64,000 nucleotides of DNA from an uncultured Christensenellaceae bacterium (GCA_910586905.1 CAJUIV010000001.1:273562-337561); one strand, 5' to 3'; shown: positions 52,110-62,600, counted from the stretch's first letter. Numbers and translations: made by a program. The notes: generated by a model from the sequence alone, not told the origin.

Positions 52110-53181
52110 TTCAGCTGCAAAGTAATTAGCGAAGCCCGCAGCGGCGAATACGCTTTAACCAAGCAAAACGCATATACTGCCGACGGCGAAGTAGCAAGCA
52201 CAGCGTATAAGCTTGCCGAGCAAGAGTTAAAGTATACTTACGAAACGGACAACACTCCCGACAAGCGTAACAGTAAAGTCAGCTTACCGTTCGGCGTAGA
52301 GCAGAACTTTGCCTACGACGGACTTGGCAGAACAAAAGAAATATCTTTAACAGACAATCTTGTAAAAGATATCTACTACGCCAAATACGGCGACCACGCA
52401 ACAAGCCGTATCAATTCGGTATGGTTTGGAGTAAATGGTCTCCGCAAGGACAATACCCGTTATACATAAAGACGGCATTGCCGAACTCAACCCGTTCCGC
52501 TACCGCAGTTACTACTTTGACGAAGAAACAGGCTTGTATTACTTGCAAACCCGTTACTACGATCCAGAACTCGGACGCTTTATCTCTGCCGACAGCATAG
52601 AATATCTCGACCCCGAAACAATAGGCGGACTCAATCTATACGCTTATTGTGGAAATAATCCCGTGATGGGAATTGACCCCGAAGGCAACGTTTGGTGGAA
52701 TCCTTTCTCGTGGAATTGGGGAAATATAGGCAAAGTTATTGGCGGGGCATTATTAACTCTTGTTGGGGTTGGTGTTACCAGCTTTGGATTGAGTCTTGCG
52801 CCTATACCAGTCGTTAGTGGCGGCTTTATGCATTTGGGAACGGCAATGATTATGTATGGCGGGTTTGTTGTTGGGTCAGTTTTCGACAGCCAAATCAATG
52901 CGGATATGGAAGCAATAAATTGGAACCCGTTTAATGGCAACGAAAATATTGTCATAAAAGCCAATAAAATTTCATTCTATAAGGGCGTACCAACTGTTTG
53001 GATTGATAAAGATAAAGGTCGATCTGGAAGTTTTATGGGTATATGGTTATACGGCAGTAACAATGCCGATGATATTCGTCATGAGTGGGGACATACCATT
53101 CAGCAAGGTATTATGGGCTGGGCAAAATATCTTATAACTGACAGAAAGATAAGTGGGCGGCATATGTCAGCCCTTTTATAA
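52110..53181 (+). pseudogene. Second truncated RHS remnant with HEWGH toxin tip
   Basis: A first frame (~52110-52470) reads RHS repeats (YDGLGRTKEISLTDN) and ends at TAA; the RHS core resumes in another frame (52435-53181), so a frameshift or deletion splits it. After the core (YYLQTRYYDPELGRF) comes a Gly-rich segment and a putative metalloprotease tip with RHEWGHTIQQ (HExxH). The tip stops early at SGRHMSALL, short of the usual end for this kind of domain. No immunity gene follows. Probably a silent cassette. Confidence 0.78.
52486..52532 (+). repeat. RHS core repeat, copy 2
   Basis: Identical over 47 bp to 49916-49962. Confidence 0.9.
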
Positions 53182-53218
53182 TTCTTCTCTTTAACTATTG
53201 AGATATTACTAAAAATTA

Positions 53219-53247
53219 TTGACATTAGCAGATAAACAATATATAAT
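53219..53247 (+). promoter_or_regulatory. Consensus promoter upstream of tRNA-Thr
   Basis: TTGACA (53219-53224), 17-bp spacer, TATAAT (53242-53247). It implies a ~145-nt 5' part before the tRNA at 53400; a 29-codon ORF (53260) inside lacks a ribosome site. Confidence 0.75.
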
Positions 53248-53399
53248 ATATAGGCTACTATGAGCAAATGGAAGCCATATGCCGATACGGTACAGGTGGT
53301 GAACATCCTTTTTAAGTGCACGGTCAATGTCTTTTGTTCGTATCAGTAGCAACCAAAATACAGTCAAAGTCGTGCGTTTTTTGCCAAATTTGATACTAT

Positions 53400-53475
53400 G
53401 CTGATGTGGCACAGTAGGTAGCGCACCGCCTTGGTAAGGCGGAGGTCACGGGTCCGAGCCCCGTCATCAGCTCCA
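53400..53475 (+). tRNA. tRNA-Thr (anticodon GGT)
   Basis: Acceptor GCTGATG (53400-53406) pairs with CATCAGC (53465-53471), discriminator T, encoded CCA. Anticodon stem CCGCC/GGCGG with loop TTGGTAA, anticodon GGT. Confidence 0.96.
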
Positions 53476-53476
53476 C

Positions 53477-53500
53477 AAACCGTCCTTTGGGCGGTTTTTT
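53477..53500 (+). terminator. Terminator after tRNA-Thr
   Basis: AACCGTCC (53478-53485) pairs with GGGCGGTT (53489-53496) with one G-U, then T-run. Confidence 0.8.
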
Positions 53501-53579
53501 CTTGCATTTTTGCTGTAAATTCGGGCAAAAAACAGGGATAACAAACCACCGAATATTTTGTGGCACATTTTCATTTTTG

Positions 53580-53630
53580 TGTGCCATTTATGTGCCGTTT
53601 CATGTGGCGTCGTGTGATTGCTCGTGTTTG
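53580..53630 (+). repeat. Helically phased TGTG array next to tRNA-Thr
   Basis: TGTGCC, TGTGCC, TGTGGC, TGTGAT, TGTTTG start at 53580, 53591, 53603, 53613 and 53625, i.e. every 10-12 bp; a TGGCAC upstream (near 53560) is inverted to GTGCCA. This could be an array of protein-binding sites, for example integrase arms at a tRNA-linked attachment site. Confidence 0.4.
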
Positions 53631-53756
53631 TAAAATTACTATTTAGAACGGTTCGATTCTGTCCCAGCCGACTAATTCAGCCTAATGAGGAATTGATTAT
53701 AAATTATTTTTATTAACTACGTTATGTAAAAAAGATTAAACGTACATGAAATATAT

Positions 53757-53796
53757 TAAAAAACGAATTCGCTACACATTCTGTGTGGCGAATTCG
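53757..53796 (-). terminator. Terminator of the padR-DUF1700-DUF4097 operon
   Basis: 15-bp arms (53764-53778 with 53782-53796) and a TTC loop; A6 at 53758-53763 gives a U-tract on the minus strand. Confidence 0.85.
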
Positions 53797-53825
53797 ATAA
53801 AAATATTTGTTTTTAATTTATTTAT

Positions 53826-54620
53826 TCAATTAAATTTGATATTTACAGTGCCAGCACTGACGTCTACGTCGATATTTTTATTGGCGTCTGAACCGTGTTG
53901 ATTTTTTACGTTGCAACTTCCGGCGGAAACGCTGGCAGTAATGTTATAAGCGGCTTTTTCTCCTTTAACTTGTATGTTCGCGGTTCCTGCGGATACGTCC
54001 ACTTTTATGTCGTCGCATAATACGTTTGAAAGATTAACCGTTCCGGCATTCAAATCGCACTTAACTTTTTCGCAAATTACGCCTTTTACGTTAAACGTTC
54101 CGGCATTAACGTTGCATTGTAAATTAGTACAAGTAATATCTCCGAGTGTTACCGTGCCGGCATTAAGCATTAGTTTTACGGACTCGTAATTTCCGTCGGC
54201 AACGTTAACAGTACCGGCGTTTATTTCGAAGTCGAGACTGATACTCGAATTGCGCGGTATGGAAATAACGGTGGTGGGAAGTTTTTTAAGAAAAATACCG
54301 AAATTCATCCACCAGCGTTTGTTTCTGTTGGTCGATGCGGTTAATATGCCGTTTTCTTCCGTAATGGTTGTGGTTAGATAATCGTTTTCGGGATAGTCTA
54401 TTTTTATTTTATCTCCGTCGTAAAATTCCGTTTTGATAGTGCCTATTGCAAAATCGAGTTTTATCGTCGTTATCTCTTCGCTACTTTCGTAGTTTTTCAT
54501 TTCATATTTTGTCATAGATTCAAATTTCCAATCGTTCAAACCCAGCGCTACAATCAATACTATCACTCCTACAAGTATCACTGCAATACCGGCGCCGATT
54601 GCTTTTCCCAATCCTTTCAT
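53826..54620 (-). CDS. DUF4097 beta-helix-like surface protein
   Basis: 264 residues. N-terminal membrane anchor (~8-27), then a DUF4097 repeat region in which the motif NAGTVNV / SAGTANI recurs about eight times, giving a beta-helix or beta-roll. Third gene of a padR-DUF1700-DUF4097 operon common in Bacillota, thought to answer envelope stress. Its start follows the DUF1700 stop directly, with GGAG in the upstream gene. Confidence 0.88.
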   Translation of the reverse strand: MKGLGKAIGAGIAVILVGVIVLIVALGLNDWKFESMTKYEMKNYESSEEITTIKLDFAIGTIKTEFYDGDKIKIDYPENDYLTTTITEENGILTASTNRNKRWWMNFGIFLKKLPTTVISIPRNSSISLDFEINAGTVNVADGNYESVKLMLNAGTVTLGDITCTNLQCNVNAGTFNVKGVICEKVKCDLNAGTVNLSNVLCDDIKVDVSAGTANIQVKGEKAAYNITASVSAGSCNVKNQHGSDANKNIDVDVSAGTVNIKFN

Positions 54621-55352
54621 TTAAGCTCGCTCCTTTCCGCTAAACAATCCTTTAAGCCATCTAAACAGCTTTTTAAATAAGCCCCACATCAGTTTTACCA
54701 GTTTTATGCAAAGAGGAATCAAAATTACGGAGATTCCTATTTCTATAATGCCTCCGCCTAAAGTAAACAAACCGCTTATGACGTTAGAAAAAATCTCTTT
54801 TATTCCTACTATGCATGTCCCTATTCCCTGTATAAGTACGCCGAACGGGGCTACGCACAAGCTTATTGTAACGCCTACCATCGCCATGATAAGACCGAAC
54901 AGCGGTATGGCGAATACTACGCATAAAAGTACGAATACCCAAGTATAGTCGGATTTTTTTACGGTTTTTTCTTTTACGGGAGGCTGATGCCCGACGTAAT
55001 CGCGGCTGTCGTCCGAGTAATAATTTCTATCTTCGTTTGATGTTCTGCGTTCCCGTTCCTCACGTTTTCTTTCGCGTTCTTCGCGTCTAAGTTCTCTTCT
55101 GCTCGGTTTTTCATCGCGTTCCGCTGCGTAAGAATCGCGTTCCGTTCGGCCGTCGTCGAAGCCGTCGTATAGTATGCGTTGAGCCGCGTCGTACGGAGCT
55201 CCGAAATCGTCTATGATTTCTCGTTCGGTAAAACCTGCGTCGCGTCTGTCTGCGTACGCTTCGGCGTAGTAGTCAAGAACGCGCCTTCTTTCGTTTTCGG
55301 ACACGCACAAAAGATTATTTTTAAGTTCGTCGCGCCACTCGTTATATGTCAT
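54621..55352 (-). CDS. DUF1700 membrane protein
   Basis: 243 residues. The N-terminal DUF1700 helix bundle reads MTYNEWRDELKNNL...DDFGAPYDAAQRIL. A highly charged linker (Arg/Glu-rich, ~80-125) precedes two to three hydrophobic segments (~140-220) with Gly-rich turns. It overlaps padR by 4 nt. DUF1700 proteins act with DUF4097 proteins, likely as a membrane sensor for envelope state. Confidence 0.88.
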   Translation of the reverse strand: MTYNEWRDELKNNLLCVSENERRRVLDYYAEAYADRRDAGFTEREIIDDFGAPYDAAQRILYDGFDDGRTERDSYAAERDEKPSRRELRREERERKREERERRTSNEDRNYYSDDSRDYVGHQPPVKEKTVKKSDYTWVFVLLCVVFAIPLFGLIMAMVGVTISLCVAPFGVLIQGIGTCIVGIKEIFSNVISGLFTLGGGIIEIGISVILIPLCIKLVKLMWGLFKKLFRWLKGLFSGKERA

Positions 55353-55660
55353 ATCCGTCCTCCAAATATCTTCTTGTAAATAGTGTTAATTTCCAATAAA
55401 TCGTTTCTTCCCGCTAAAAACTTTTTTAAACCTAAATTCGTTATTTTGTAGTAACGGCGAAGTCTTCCGCTGTATTCGGCTGTTCTGGTAGTTACGTATC
55501 CTCCCGTTTCAAGGCGTTTAAGTATAGGATACAGCGTGCTTTCTGAAATTTCGATTATGCCTTCCAAATCGTTGATTATTTTATAACCGTAGCTTTCTCC
55601 TTTGCTTAATGCGTAGAGTACGCATACGTCCAATATTCCTTTTTTCAGTTGAATATCCAT
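55349..55660 (-). CDS. PadR-family transcriptional repressor
   Basis: 103 residues, a winged-helix PadR (QLKKGILDVCVLYALSKGESYGYKII, cut here to the HTH start; ISESTLYPILKRLE; RYYKIT) of the short group without a C-terminal domain. Start is ATG 55660; the longer frame from 55729 would begin upstream of the promoter. The operon promoter holds an ATACTAT/ATAGTAT palindrome that is probably its own operator. Confidence 0.9.
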   Translation of the reverse strand: MDIQLKKGILDVCVLYALSKGESYGYKIINDLEGIIEISESTLYPILKRLETGGYVTTRTAEYSGRLRRYYKITNLGLKKFLAGRNDLLEINTIYKKIFGGRI

Positions 55661-55682
55661 ATTCAATACCCCGCTTTGTCTA

Positions 55683-55713
55683 ATACTATACATTACATAG
55701 TATGCGTTGTCAA
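55683..55713 (-). promoter_or_regulatory. padR operon promoter with overlapping operator
   Basis: Minus strand TTGACA (55708-55713), 17-bp spacer, TATAGT (55685-55690). ATACTAT (55683-55689) and ATAGTAT (55697-55703) form a palindrome over the -10 box. Confidence 0.8.
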
Positions 55714-55937
55714 CTGTTTTTTTGCACAATTTTATACCTTTTCGTTTGTTTCCGCATTGAAATAATTCACTTAATAGCGGTGGGGCGCGCAGAAAAATGT
55801 AACGTCATAATCTTTAATTCCGTCCAGTCAATTAGATTTGACGATGGACGTTAAATTTAACTGAAGAATATTAAGAAAAAAGTTTCGAAAAAAGACTCTG
55901 AATTTTGTATTGAGTATGTGGCGCGTTGTTTTTTTAA
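55714..55937. other. Intergenic stretch without assigned features
   Basis: No ORF with ribosome site and no clear promoter or structured element seen. Confidence 0.4.
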
Positions 55938-55973
55938 TTAAAAAGAAATAACGCTTCGGCAAGAAGCGTTATT
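55938..55973 (-). terminator. Terminator of the MgtC-family gene
   Basis: AATAACGCTT (55947-55956) pairs with AAGCGTTATT (55964-55973); U-tract on the minus strand. Confidence 0.75.
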
Positions 55974-56006
55974 GTTATGGAATTTACATTTAAAATGTTT
56001 CGCGGA

Positions 56007-56702
56007 TTACAAATCTTCCAAACGTTCTATGGAAATCATCGCGTCGTTTCCCTCGATAAAATTGTTTATTTTTTCGGCGTTATAGTTTTGATTTGGACGT
56101 ATAACGGCTTCGACAATCAATCGTTCGTCGGCACGGGTAATTTTGTATCTGTGAAATTGTGTAATACCGAAATAAATCTGAAGCGTCTTTTGCAGTTCGT
56201 TCGAGTGATAAAAACGCACTAATAAAAGCCGTTGCCCGTGGCGTTTGAACCGAGGCGTATGTAAAATGATTTGTATTACTACTATCAACAGCGTTCCGCA
56301 GCTTGCAACAATATAAAGACCCGCTCCGCAAGCCATACCGATAGCGGACGTAGCCCATATGATAGCCGCAGTAGTTAAACCGTGCAAACTTTCTCTGCGA
56401 AAGAAAATGATTCCCGCTCCGAGAAAACCAATTCCCGTAACGACTTGCGCCGCAATGCGCGCTCCGTCGCCGTCTGCTATTTCTCCGATTTTGATGGAAA
56501 TCACCGTAAACAGCGCCGAAGCCAAACCCACTGTAAAGTGAGTTCCCATGCCTGCCTCTTTTTGTCGGTGAGAACGTTCAATTCCTATTATCAAACCCAG
56601 CAAACCCGCTATAACTATTCTAAATAGATAAATCAGTTCGTTTTGCCACGAAAATCCTTTAAACAGTTCGAATCCGCCTTCGAATGCCAGCAAGTAGTTC
56701 AT
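56007..56702 (-). CDS. MgtC/SapB-family membrane protein
   Basis: 231 residues with about five N-terminal helices containing the family signatures LLGLIIGIERSHRQKEAGMGTHFTV (cut pattern: GIER...AG..TH) and TGIGFLGAGIIF, then a soluble C-terminal ACT-like domain (~150-231). MgtC-type proteins modulate membrane ATPases or Mg adaptation. Start is ATG 56702 with GAGGTG upstream; the frame from 56762 has no ribosome site. Confidence 0.9.
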   Translation of the reverse strand: MNYLLAFEGGFELFKGFSWQNELIYLFRIVIAGLLGLIIGIERSHRQKEAGMGTHFTVGLASALFTVISIKIGEIADGDGARIAAQVVTGIGFLGAGIIFFRRESLHGLTTAAIIWATSAIGMACGAGLYIVASCGTLLIVVIQIILHTPRFKRHGQRLLLVRFYHSNELQKTLQIYFGITQFHRYKITRADERLIVEAVIRPNQNYNAEKINNFIEGNDAMISIERLEDL

Positions 56703-57097
56703 CGGTTGCACCTCAAAAAAATTATGCCAACAATGCCGTATATTCATACGTACTGCGGGCATTTTTACATTTTTGTCCTATGTCTGCGACATTATAGCAT
56801 ACCGAAGATATAATTTCAAGAGGAAAAAGTATTTTTTTGTAATTTTTATTTAAAATTTTCGATTCGTAATTAGATATCTTTTCAAATTTCAGGTCGGGCA
56901 AAACAGACAAACCGAAATTTTTAACAAACAAAAAAGATAACGGATAAAATTTGAGCATATTTAATATTGGTATTGAGCTTGGCGTCAACAGCGTTTATCA
57001 GACGTTACGCAATAGCGAACTTTATAGACTGTCAGTTTGTACCTCTTTTGCGCGTATCAAAACGAAAAGCGGCTAAATAATTTTAGCCGTCAAGAGT
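56703..57097. other. Intergenic region, nothing assigned
   Basis: AT-rich spacer between two minus-strand genes; a terminator for the dnaC-type gene may be the TTTTAGCCG region (57060-57095, AGCGGCTAAATAATTTTAGCCGT pattern) but no convincing longer structure is seen. Confidence 0.4.
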
Positions 57098-57994
57098 TTA
57101 TTTTTTATTGAATCGTTTGTCTTTGCCTTCGAGTTTTGCGACGAAAGTGGTATTTTGGTCTACCAGACGCGAAAAAATGCGTTCGTCGTATCTGTCGCGG
57201 ATATCTTGCAGAGAAAGGTTTGTGCTTACGAGCGTTTGCTTGCGTCGCGCTATACGTTCGTTTAATACCGCAAACAAATATTCCGCCGTTACGTTTTTGT
57301 AAACTATCTCCGTGCCCAGGTCGTCTATTACAAGCAGTTCGACGTCGGTTAACGTATCCAATACGGACTGGCACGTTCGCGCGTCGGACAAGTGCGCTTC
57401 AAGCAGCATCGAATTTAAAGAATACGCCGTCAAAAACAGCGCGCTTTTTCCAAGTGAAATTCCAAGATTAGCGCACGCGGTAACCAAGTAAGTTTTTCCC
57501 GAACCCGTATTGCCTACGACAAGCATATTTTTGTCGCCGTTTAGCGTTATTTCGCGCGCTTTTTTGTATACCGCTTCATTGTGAGGATTGGTTTCCGTCG
57601 AGTTTTCAAACGTCCGAGAGGCGTCGGTTACGTTACTTTCAGAGCTTAGTAATTTGCATATTTCGTTTTGTAAACAACCGCATATCGCGTTATTTACGTA
57701 TCCCGTATCTTCGCAAAAACGGCAGTGATAGTTCGGGCGCAGCGATTCTTCCGTCATACCGTATTTTTTCAGTAACTGCAGACGCGATATTTTCAGCATG
57801 TCGATTTTTCGTTTTAATTCAGAGGTTTTATTCGAAGCGTACTCGACTTGAGCTAGGCGTAAAGATTTTTCGCATTCGTTCCATTCGGAATGTTCGCGTA
57901 AAAATTCAATCGTTCGGTCGCATTGCCGTTCCGCGTCGTATTTGTATTTTTCGATAATACTTTGAGCCGTAATAAGAAGCTGCCGTCTGTTCAT
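57098..57994 (-). CDS. Primosomal helicase loader (DnaC/DnaI-type AAA+)
   Basis: 298 residues. An N-terminal zinc-binding segment (CRFCEDTGYV...CGCLQNEIC) precedes the AAA+ module: Walker A GNTGSGKTYL, Walker B LLVIDDLG, sensor 1 VSTNLS, Arg finger region RYDERIFSRL. It loads the replicative helicase. Its start overlaps the stop of the DnaD-type gene by one base, forming a two-gene primosome operon. Confidence 0.92.
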   Translation of the reverse strand: MNRRQLLITAQSIIEKYKYDAERQCDRTIEFLREHSEWNECEKSLRLAQVEYASNKTSELKRKIDMLKISRLQLLKKYGMTEESLRPNYHCRFCEDTGYVNNAICGCLQNEICKLLSSESNVTDASRTFENSTETNPHNEAVYKKAREITLNGDKNMLVVGNTGSGKTYLVTACANLGISLGKSALFLTAYSLNSMLLEAHLSDARTCQSVLDTLTDVELLVIDDLGTEIVYKNVTAEYLFAVLNERIARRKQTLVSTNLSLQDIRDRYDERIFSRLVDQNTTFVAKLEGKDKRFNKK

Positions 57995-59448
57995 TAGTCC
58001 TCCGTTTCATCGAGCGCGGTAAACAAAGCGTTGATTTCTTCGTCCGTGTAACTGCGTCTTTCTATTTCTCTGCCGCCTATGAGTGCTTTGGTTGCCGCGG
58101 CGGAAGATTGAGCTTGTTTGGTTTTAAATTGTTTCGCTTGTATAAGTGTTGTTACGCCGTTTTGTTTGTAATCCGATAAAATGCGGTTGACGTAAGAAAG
58201 AGGAGCGTTGGTTCCGGCGGCTTTTTCCGCAACGAATTCTATAACATCTTGCGGCATAAACCACTTTTCAGTCCAGGTTTTGTACAGCAGTCTGTCGTTG
58301 GAATTGACTTTTCTGTCCAATCCGCATTTGTTGAGGACGGTTTTTACAAGTTCGTCTTTTTGAGCTATCTCTGCCAAATAGGTATCCAGCGTCGCAAGGG
58401 TCGTAACGCCTTTTTTATGAAGTTTGTCTATAACCGATGCCAATCCGTTTAAAGTGCGTATGCCGCTTTTAAAGCAGTATTTCGCAACGGCAATCAGCGT
58501 TTCGTCGTCGAAGCCTTTGCGCAGCCAGTTCGTTACGTATTCGTCTACAACCATATCTAAACTTTGGTAGTATACTCCGACGGTTTTGTTTATTTCTTTC
58601 GCGAGGGTGTAAAGACGGTTTTTCTGCTCCTCGTAGTTTTCTATTTCTTTTAGCGAATTTGCGCCGCGCTTATAGTATTCGCACAGTAACGCGTCCAATT
58701 TGGACATTCCGCCCGTTTTGCATTTTTTTGCCACGTTCACGATAACGTCTTGGGTAAAGCCCAGTTCGCGCGTCCATTTGTCGTAGTTTTCGCGGTCAAA
58801 GTGTTCGAACTTGCGCGTAACGTTCAGGGCTTTAAATACGAGTTTTAAGTCTTCGTCGTATTTTTGCTGACAGTTAAGCCGTTCCGCCACGACCGCGAGA
58901 GAGGTGTTGCCCTTTCTAAGCTCGTTGTTTGCAACCGTCAAGATATACGGATATTTTATATCGCTGCCTTTGAGCGCCACACAGTATTTTATAACTGCAA
59001 GCAGCGCTTCCGGTTCGAAAGTGGTGTTTTCCAAAAATAAATAATATTCGTTAAATTCGGTAGTCGTTACCATCCGCCCTTCGATAAGAGCCTGTACTTC
59101 TTTCGAGAATTTTGCGTATTTGCGCGGATTGATTTTTTTGAGAGAGCTTACGGAATCTCTTATCGTGAAGTATACGACTTTTTGAGGAGCGTCGTTTATA
59201 ATATGCACGAGTCCCAGTTCTTCCCAATACTGAAAAGACGCTATAACGTCGTCGCAGTCGATATCCAGTTTTTGCGCTATCGTTTCGCAGGAGTTATCGC
59301 TTCCTGCGCTGTTCGACAAAGCCAAACCGAGTAAATACACCTTCACGCACATTTCGGGAGCGTCGGCAAGATAGTTCAAAAAAAACTTGTTGTCGATGCA
59401 AGTGTATCCGTCGTATATAAGTTGTTTTTCTTTGTCGCAAAACGCCAT
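57994..59448 (-). CDS. DnaD-like primosome protein with repeated C-terminal domains
   Basis: 484 residues. N-terminal winged-helix region (~1-110) and at least three to four DnaD/DnaB_2-type helical units recognised by the recurring pattern L.F....I..A...C...G......Y.......G..TL (near 150-200, 215-265, 295-350, 390-450). The last has the YxxxILxxY motif (YVNRILSDYKQNG). Usual DnaD has one such unit and DnaB two. It acts with the helicase loader at oriC or in restart. Probable fusion or expansion of DnaB/DnaD functions. Confidence 0.88.
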   Translation of the reverse strand: MAFCDKEKQLIYDGYTCIDNKFFLNYLADAPEMCVKVYLLGLALSNSAGSDNSCETIAQKLDIDCDDVIASFQYWEELGLVHIINDAPQKVVYFTIRDSVSSLKKINPRKYAKFSKEVQALIEGRMVTTTEFNEYYLFLENTTFEPEALLAVIKYCVALKGSDIKYPYILTVANNELRKGNTSLAVVAERLNCQQKYDEDLKLVFKALNVTRKFEHFDRENYDKWTRELGFTQDVIVNVAKKCKTGGMSKLDALLCEYYKRGANSLKEIENYEEQKNRLYTLAKEINKTVGVYYQSLDMVVDEYVTNWLRKGFDDETLIAVAKYCFKSGIRTLNGLASVIDKLHKKGVTTLATLDTYLAEIAQKDELVKTVLNKCGLDRKVNSNDRLLYKTWTEKWFMPQDVIEFVAEKAAGTNAPLSYVNRILSDYKQNGVTTLIQAKQFKTKQAQSSAAATKALIGGREIERRSYTDEEINALFTALDETED

Positions 59449-59628
59449 AAATTCCCTCTTTTGTCGATAAAGTATTGATTATTTTCTTATTATGAGTTAT
59501 ACTATTTTATAAGCGTAGTGTAAAATATGCGGATTGTCGTTTTGAACGACCGAGCTATTTTATTTTAGCACAAATTGTTCGCCTTATCAACAAATTTGCA
59601 AAATTTAGTTAAATTAAAGAGGTACGGT

Positions 59629-62600
59629 ATGAAAATAAGCAAAGTAGTTGCTACCAACGTTGAAACCAACGAGAAACAAGTATACACGTTCGGCACGGCT
59701 ACCGAGGGCAAAAGGCTCGTAACTACCCGCGGAGGCAAACTTAACAATTATTTGGAGTTTTGTTTCCGTGAGGACGTCGATTGCGTAAAAGACGTAGAAG
59801 TCGAGTTTTTGGTTAACGACGAAGAATTTTCTTTGGGACGTTTGCATAACGAAGACGGCACTAACCGCAGCGTTCTTAAAAAGAAAGAGGACGGACATTG
59901 GCAAGTAGTAGCGCGGACAAGAGCTATCGAATACGTAGAGGAACTTATCGACGAGCAGCTTGCCGACATGCTTAAAATCGATTACGTTAACAACAAATCA
60001 ATCGAGGAATTTCACGGAGATTTAAAAATTTTCGACCAAATCAGACTTCTTGCCGACGTTCAGGACAGCGTAGTGAAATCGTCCGAACAAGCGCGCGAAT
60101 TAAAACAAAACGCGCTGCGTAAAGTGCGCGAATACGCAAGCAACTACAAAAAAACCTCTCCCGAACAGTTAGACGCGATAAACGGCGAGTTAAACGCGCT
60201 ATTCGGCGAAATAACCGCGGCTACTACCGAACTCAGCGATTTGAAAGCCCGTAAAACTTCCGAGAGTTTGCGCGGAGACATAGCCCGCGAACTGGAAACC
60301 ACTCAAAAGAAATACACGCTTTTGACTTCTCGTCAGGCGGAAATAGACGACGCCCGTCAAAAAGTAAAACTGCACGACGAAATAGAAAACCTTATCCCTA
60401 AGGTTAAAACGTTAAAAGCAGTCGAAGAACAGCGCGCAGAATACGAAAAAAAGCGTTACGCGATTACCACGGAACTCGAGTGGCAGGAAAACGAACTTGT
60501 CAGTATAAATCAGCAGCTCGAGGAAAAACAGCGTCAGTACGCCTTATCTCAGGATAAGCGCAACCGCGTCGAATCTATCAATAACGAAATGTCGTACGTT
60601 TCGTCGCTGTACGAAAAAAACAAACAGCTTAACGAATCTCTTTTGGAACTCAACGAAAAACAACAGCGGTTATCCGCCGAAAAAGTTATGTACGCCAATA
60701 AAATGGACGAACTCGAAAAGTCCATTACGGAAGTCAAAGAAAATCTCGACGCTTTCGACGTTCCCGCAAAATCCGTCGGCGAATTGCTTGAAACCGTACG
60801 CGTTGACGTAAAGATAGACGAAGTTGAAGCGCAAATCGATAAACTGCAAAGCGAAATAGCAGTTAAGGAAAGTCAAATCGCCGAAAAAGAAAGCAACCTT
60901 GTGGTGCAAATGAAGCGTTTCCGTTCCGTTGCGGAAATCGACGTTGCAGTAACTCCTATGAAAGCGAAAGATACGATTTTGCAAGTTTTGGACGCTAAGT
61001 ATTCTAAACTCGAAACGATAAATCAATCTTTGCAGGAAAAGTCCCGCAATCTCGACAGAGCTTTAGAAGATTACAAATTCAGAATAATTCAAATAGAACA
61101 ATCCAAAAGCAAACTGCAGGCAGAGCATACCAAAATGATGCTGCGCAAGCAGGAAGAGTTTAAGCGGGAAGTATTTTTAAACAGCCAAAAAGTTTTCAGC
61201 GACGACGCTTCGGGAGTGTTCGCCGTAACCGCTAATTTTCAAGACCAGGAAGTCGAAGCTCTTGAACAGGAAATTTCCGCGCGTACTATGGACAGAGAAC
61301 TGCTTATCGAGCGCGCCTATCAGCTCGAAGGCTCGATAAAAGAAATTAAACGGCATATGGAAATAAACAGCGCCGAAATGGAAACGCTGCAGCGGGAAAA
61401 ATCGAATATTAACAACCGTTACAACGAAATTATATCTCAAAACAGCAACGAAACTGTCTTTAACTATTTAAAGGCTTTAAACACCGACGGAGGCACGAAA
61501 TATTTGCTTAACGTGCAGCAAGACGCCGTAAGATGCGAAGCCGAACTTGCGGAGCTTAAACGTTCCACCGAAGCTTTGCGCGCCAAATTGTCGGCGTTAA
61601 AATCGCGTTTAAAGTACTTAAAGGAAACTCAGCAGCAGCTTGACAGTTCTCAAACTTCCGTCGATTCTCTTGTAAGTACCAACGACAAGGTTAAGGAAGA
61701 ACTTACCGATATAGGCGAAAGACTTACCGCCGGTTACGAGCAGTACAAAGCGGTTTCGCGTCAGCTTGAAAGCATCGACTCCAAACTCGACGACGTGCGC
61801 GGCGCCATAGTGGAAATAACCAAAACGATAAAAGTAAACGAAAATCAAATCGCCGAATCTACCGAAAAAGCTAAAAAATACGCCGGCAGCGACGATATAG
61901 AACAAGCGCTTGCAAACTTCAAATACGATTTGGGCGACGTTGAAAGCGAGCGTCAAATGTTGTTGGATTCCAAACAGAACACCGAAAAAGAAGTGTTCAA
62001 AAAACGTTTGGAAATGGAAAAAATGCAATGGCTGTACGAGTCTAAAAGCAAAGAGTACGACGAACTGCATCAAGAATTACAATTCGAATTTAATTTAAAA
62101 GGTTTGGATATAGACAAGGTTTCCGAAAAAGATATCGAGGGCAATTTCGACGAATTGCGCAAAGCGATAGCGGAATTCGACGCTACGCGCAATACGCTGG
62201 CGGAAAAAATAGAAAACTTGTACGTACTTTTGAAAGACCGTCCTCAGGAAACGGTTTCCGACGAGGAAATCGCTCAAAAAGAACAACTCCTTGCGACTCT
62301 TACGAAACGCCGTCAAGAGCTTGAAGAACAGCGGAAAGTTCAACTGGACAACTACGTTTCGGCAAGCACCGCGCGTATGAAAGTTACCGCCGCCGCAGCC
62401 GAAGCTCGCACGCTGTCAAACTTGCGCGTAACGTTAGACCACAACGATTTGATAGGTTTACTTATACGCGATAAAGTTGGCGCCACGCTTGCCGCGGCAA
62501 CGCAGTATTTAAACGCTTTTACAAACGGCAATTATACTTTGACAGAGGAAGGCTATAACGTTGTGATAAAAGACGGAGGAATCAAGCTTTCGTACGATAA

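Noticed and set aside
53260..53349. 29-codon ORF before tRNA-Thr
   Set aside because: No Shine-Dalgarno and no similarity; probably part of the tRNA precursor leader.
53580..53630. CRISPR-like repeats
   Set aside because: Units are only 10-12 bp without spacers and no cas genes are present anywhere in the window.
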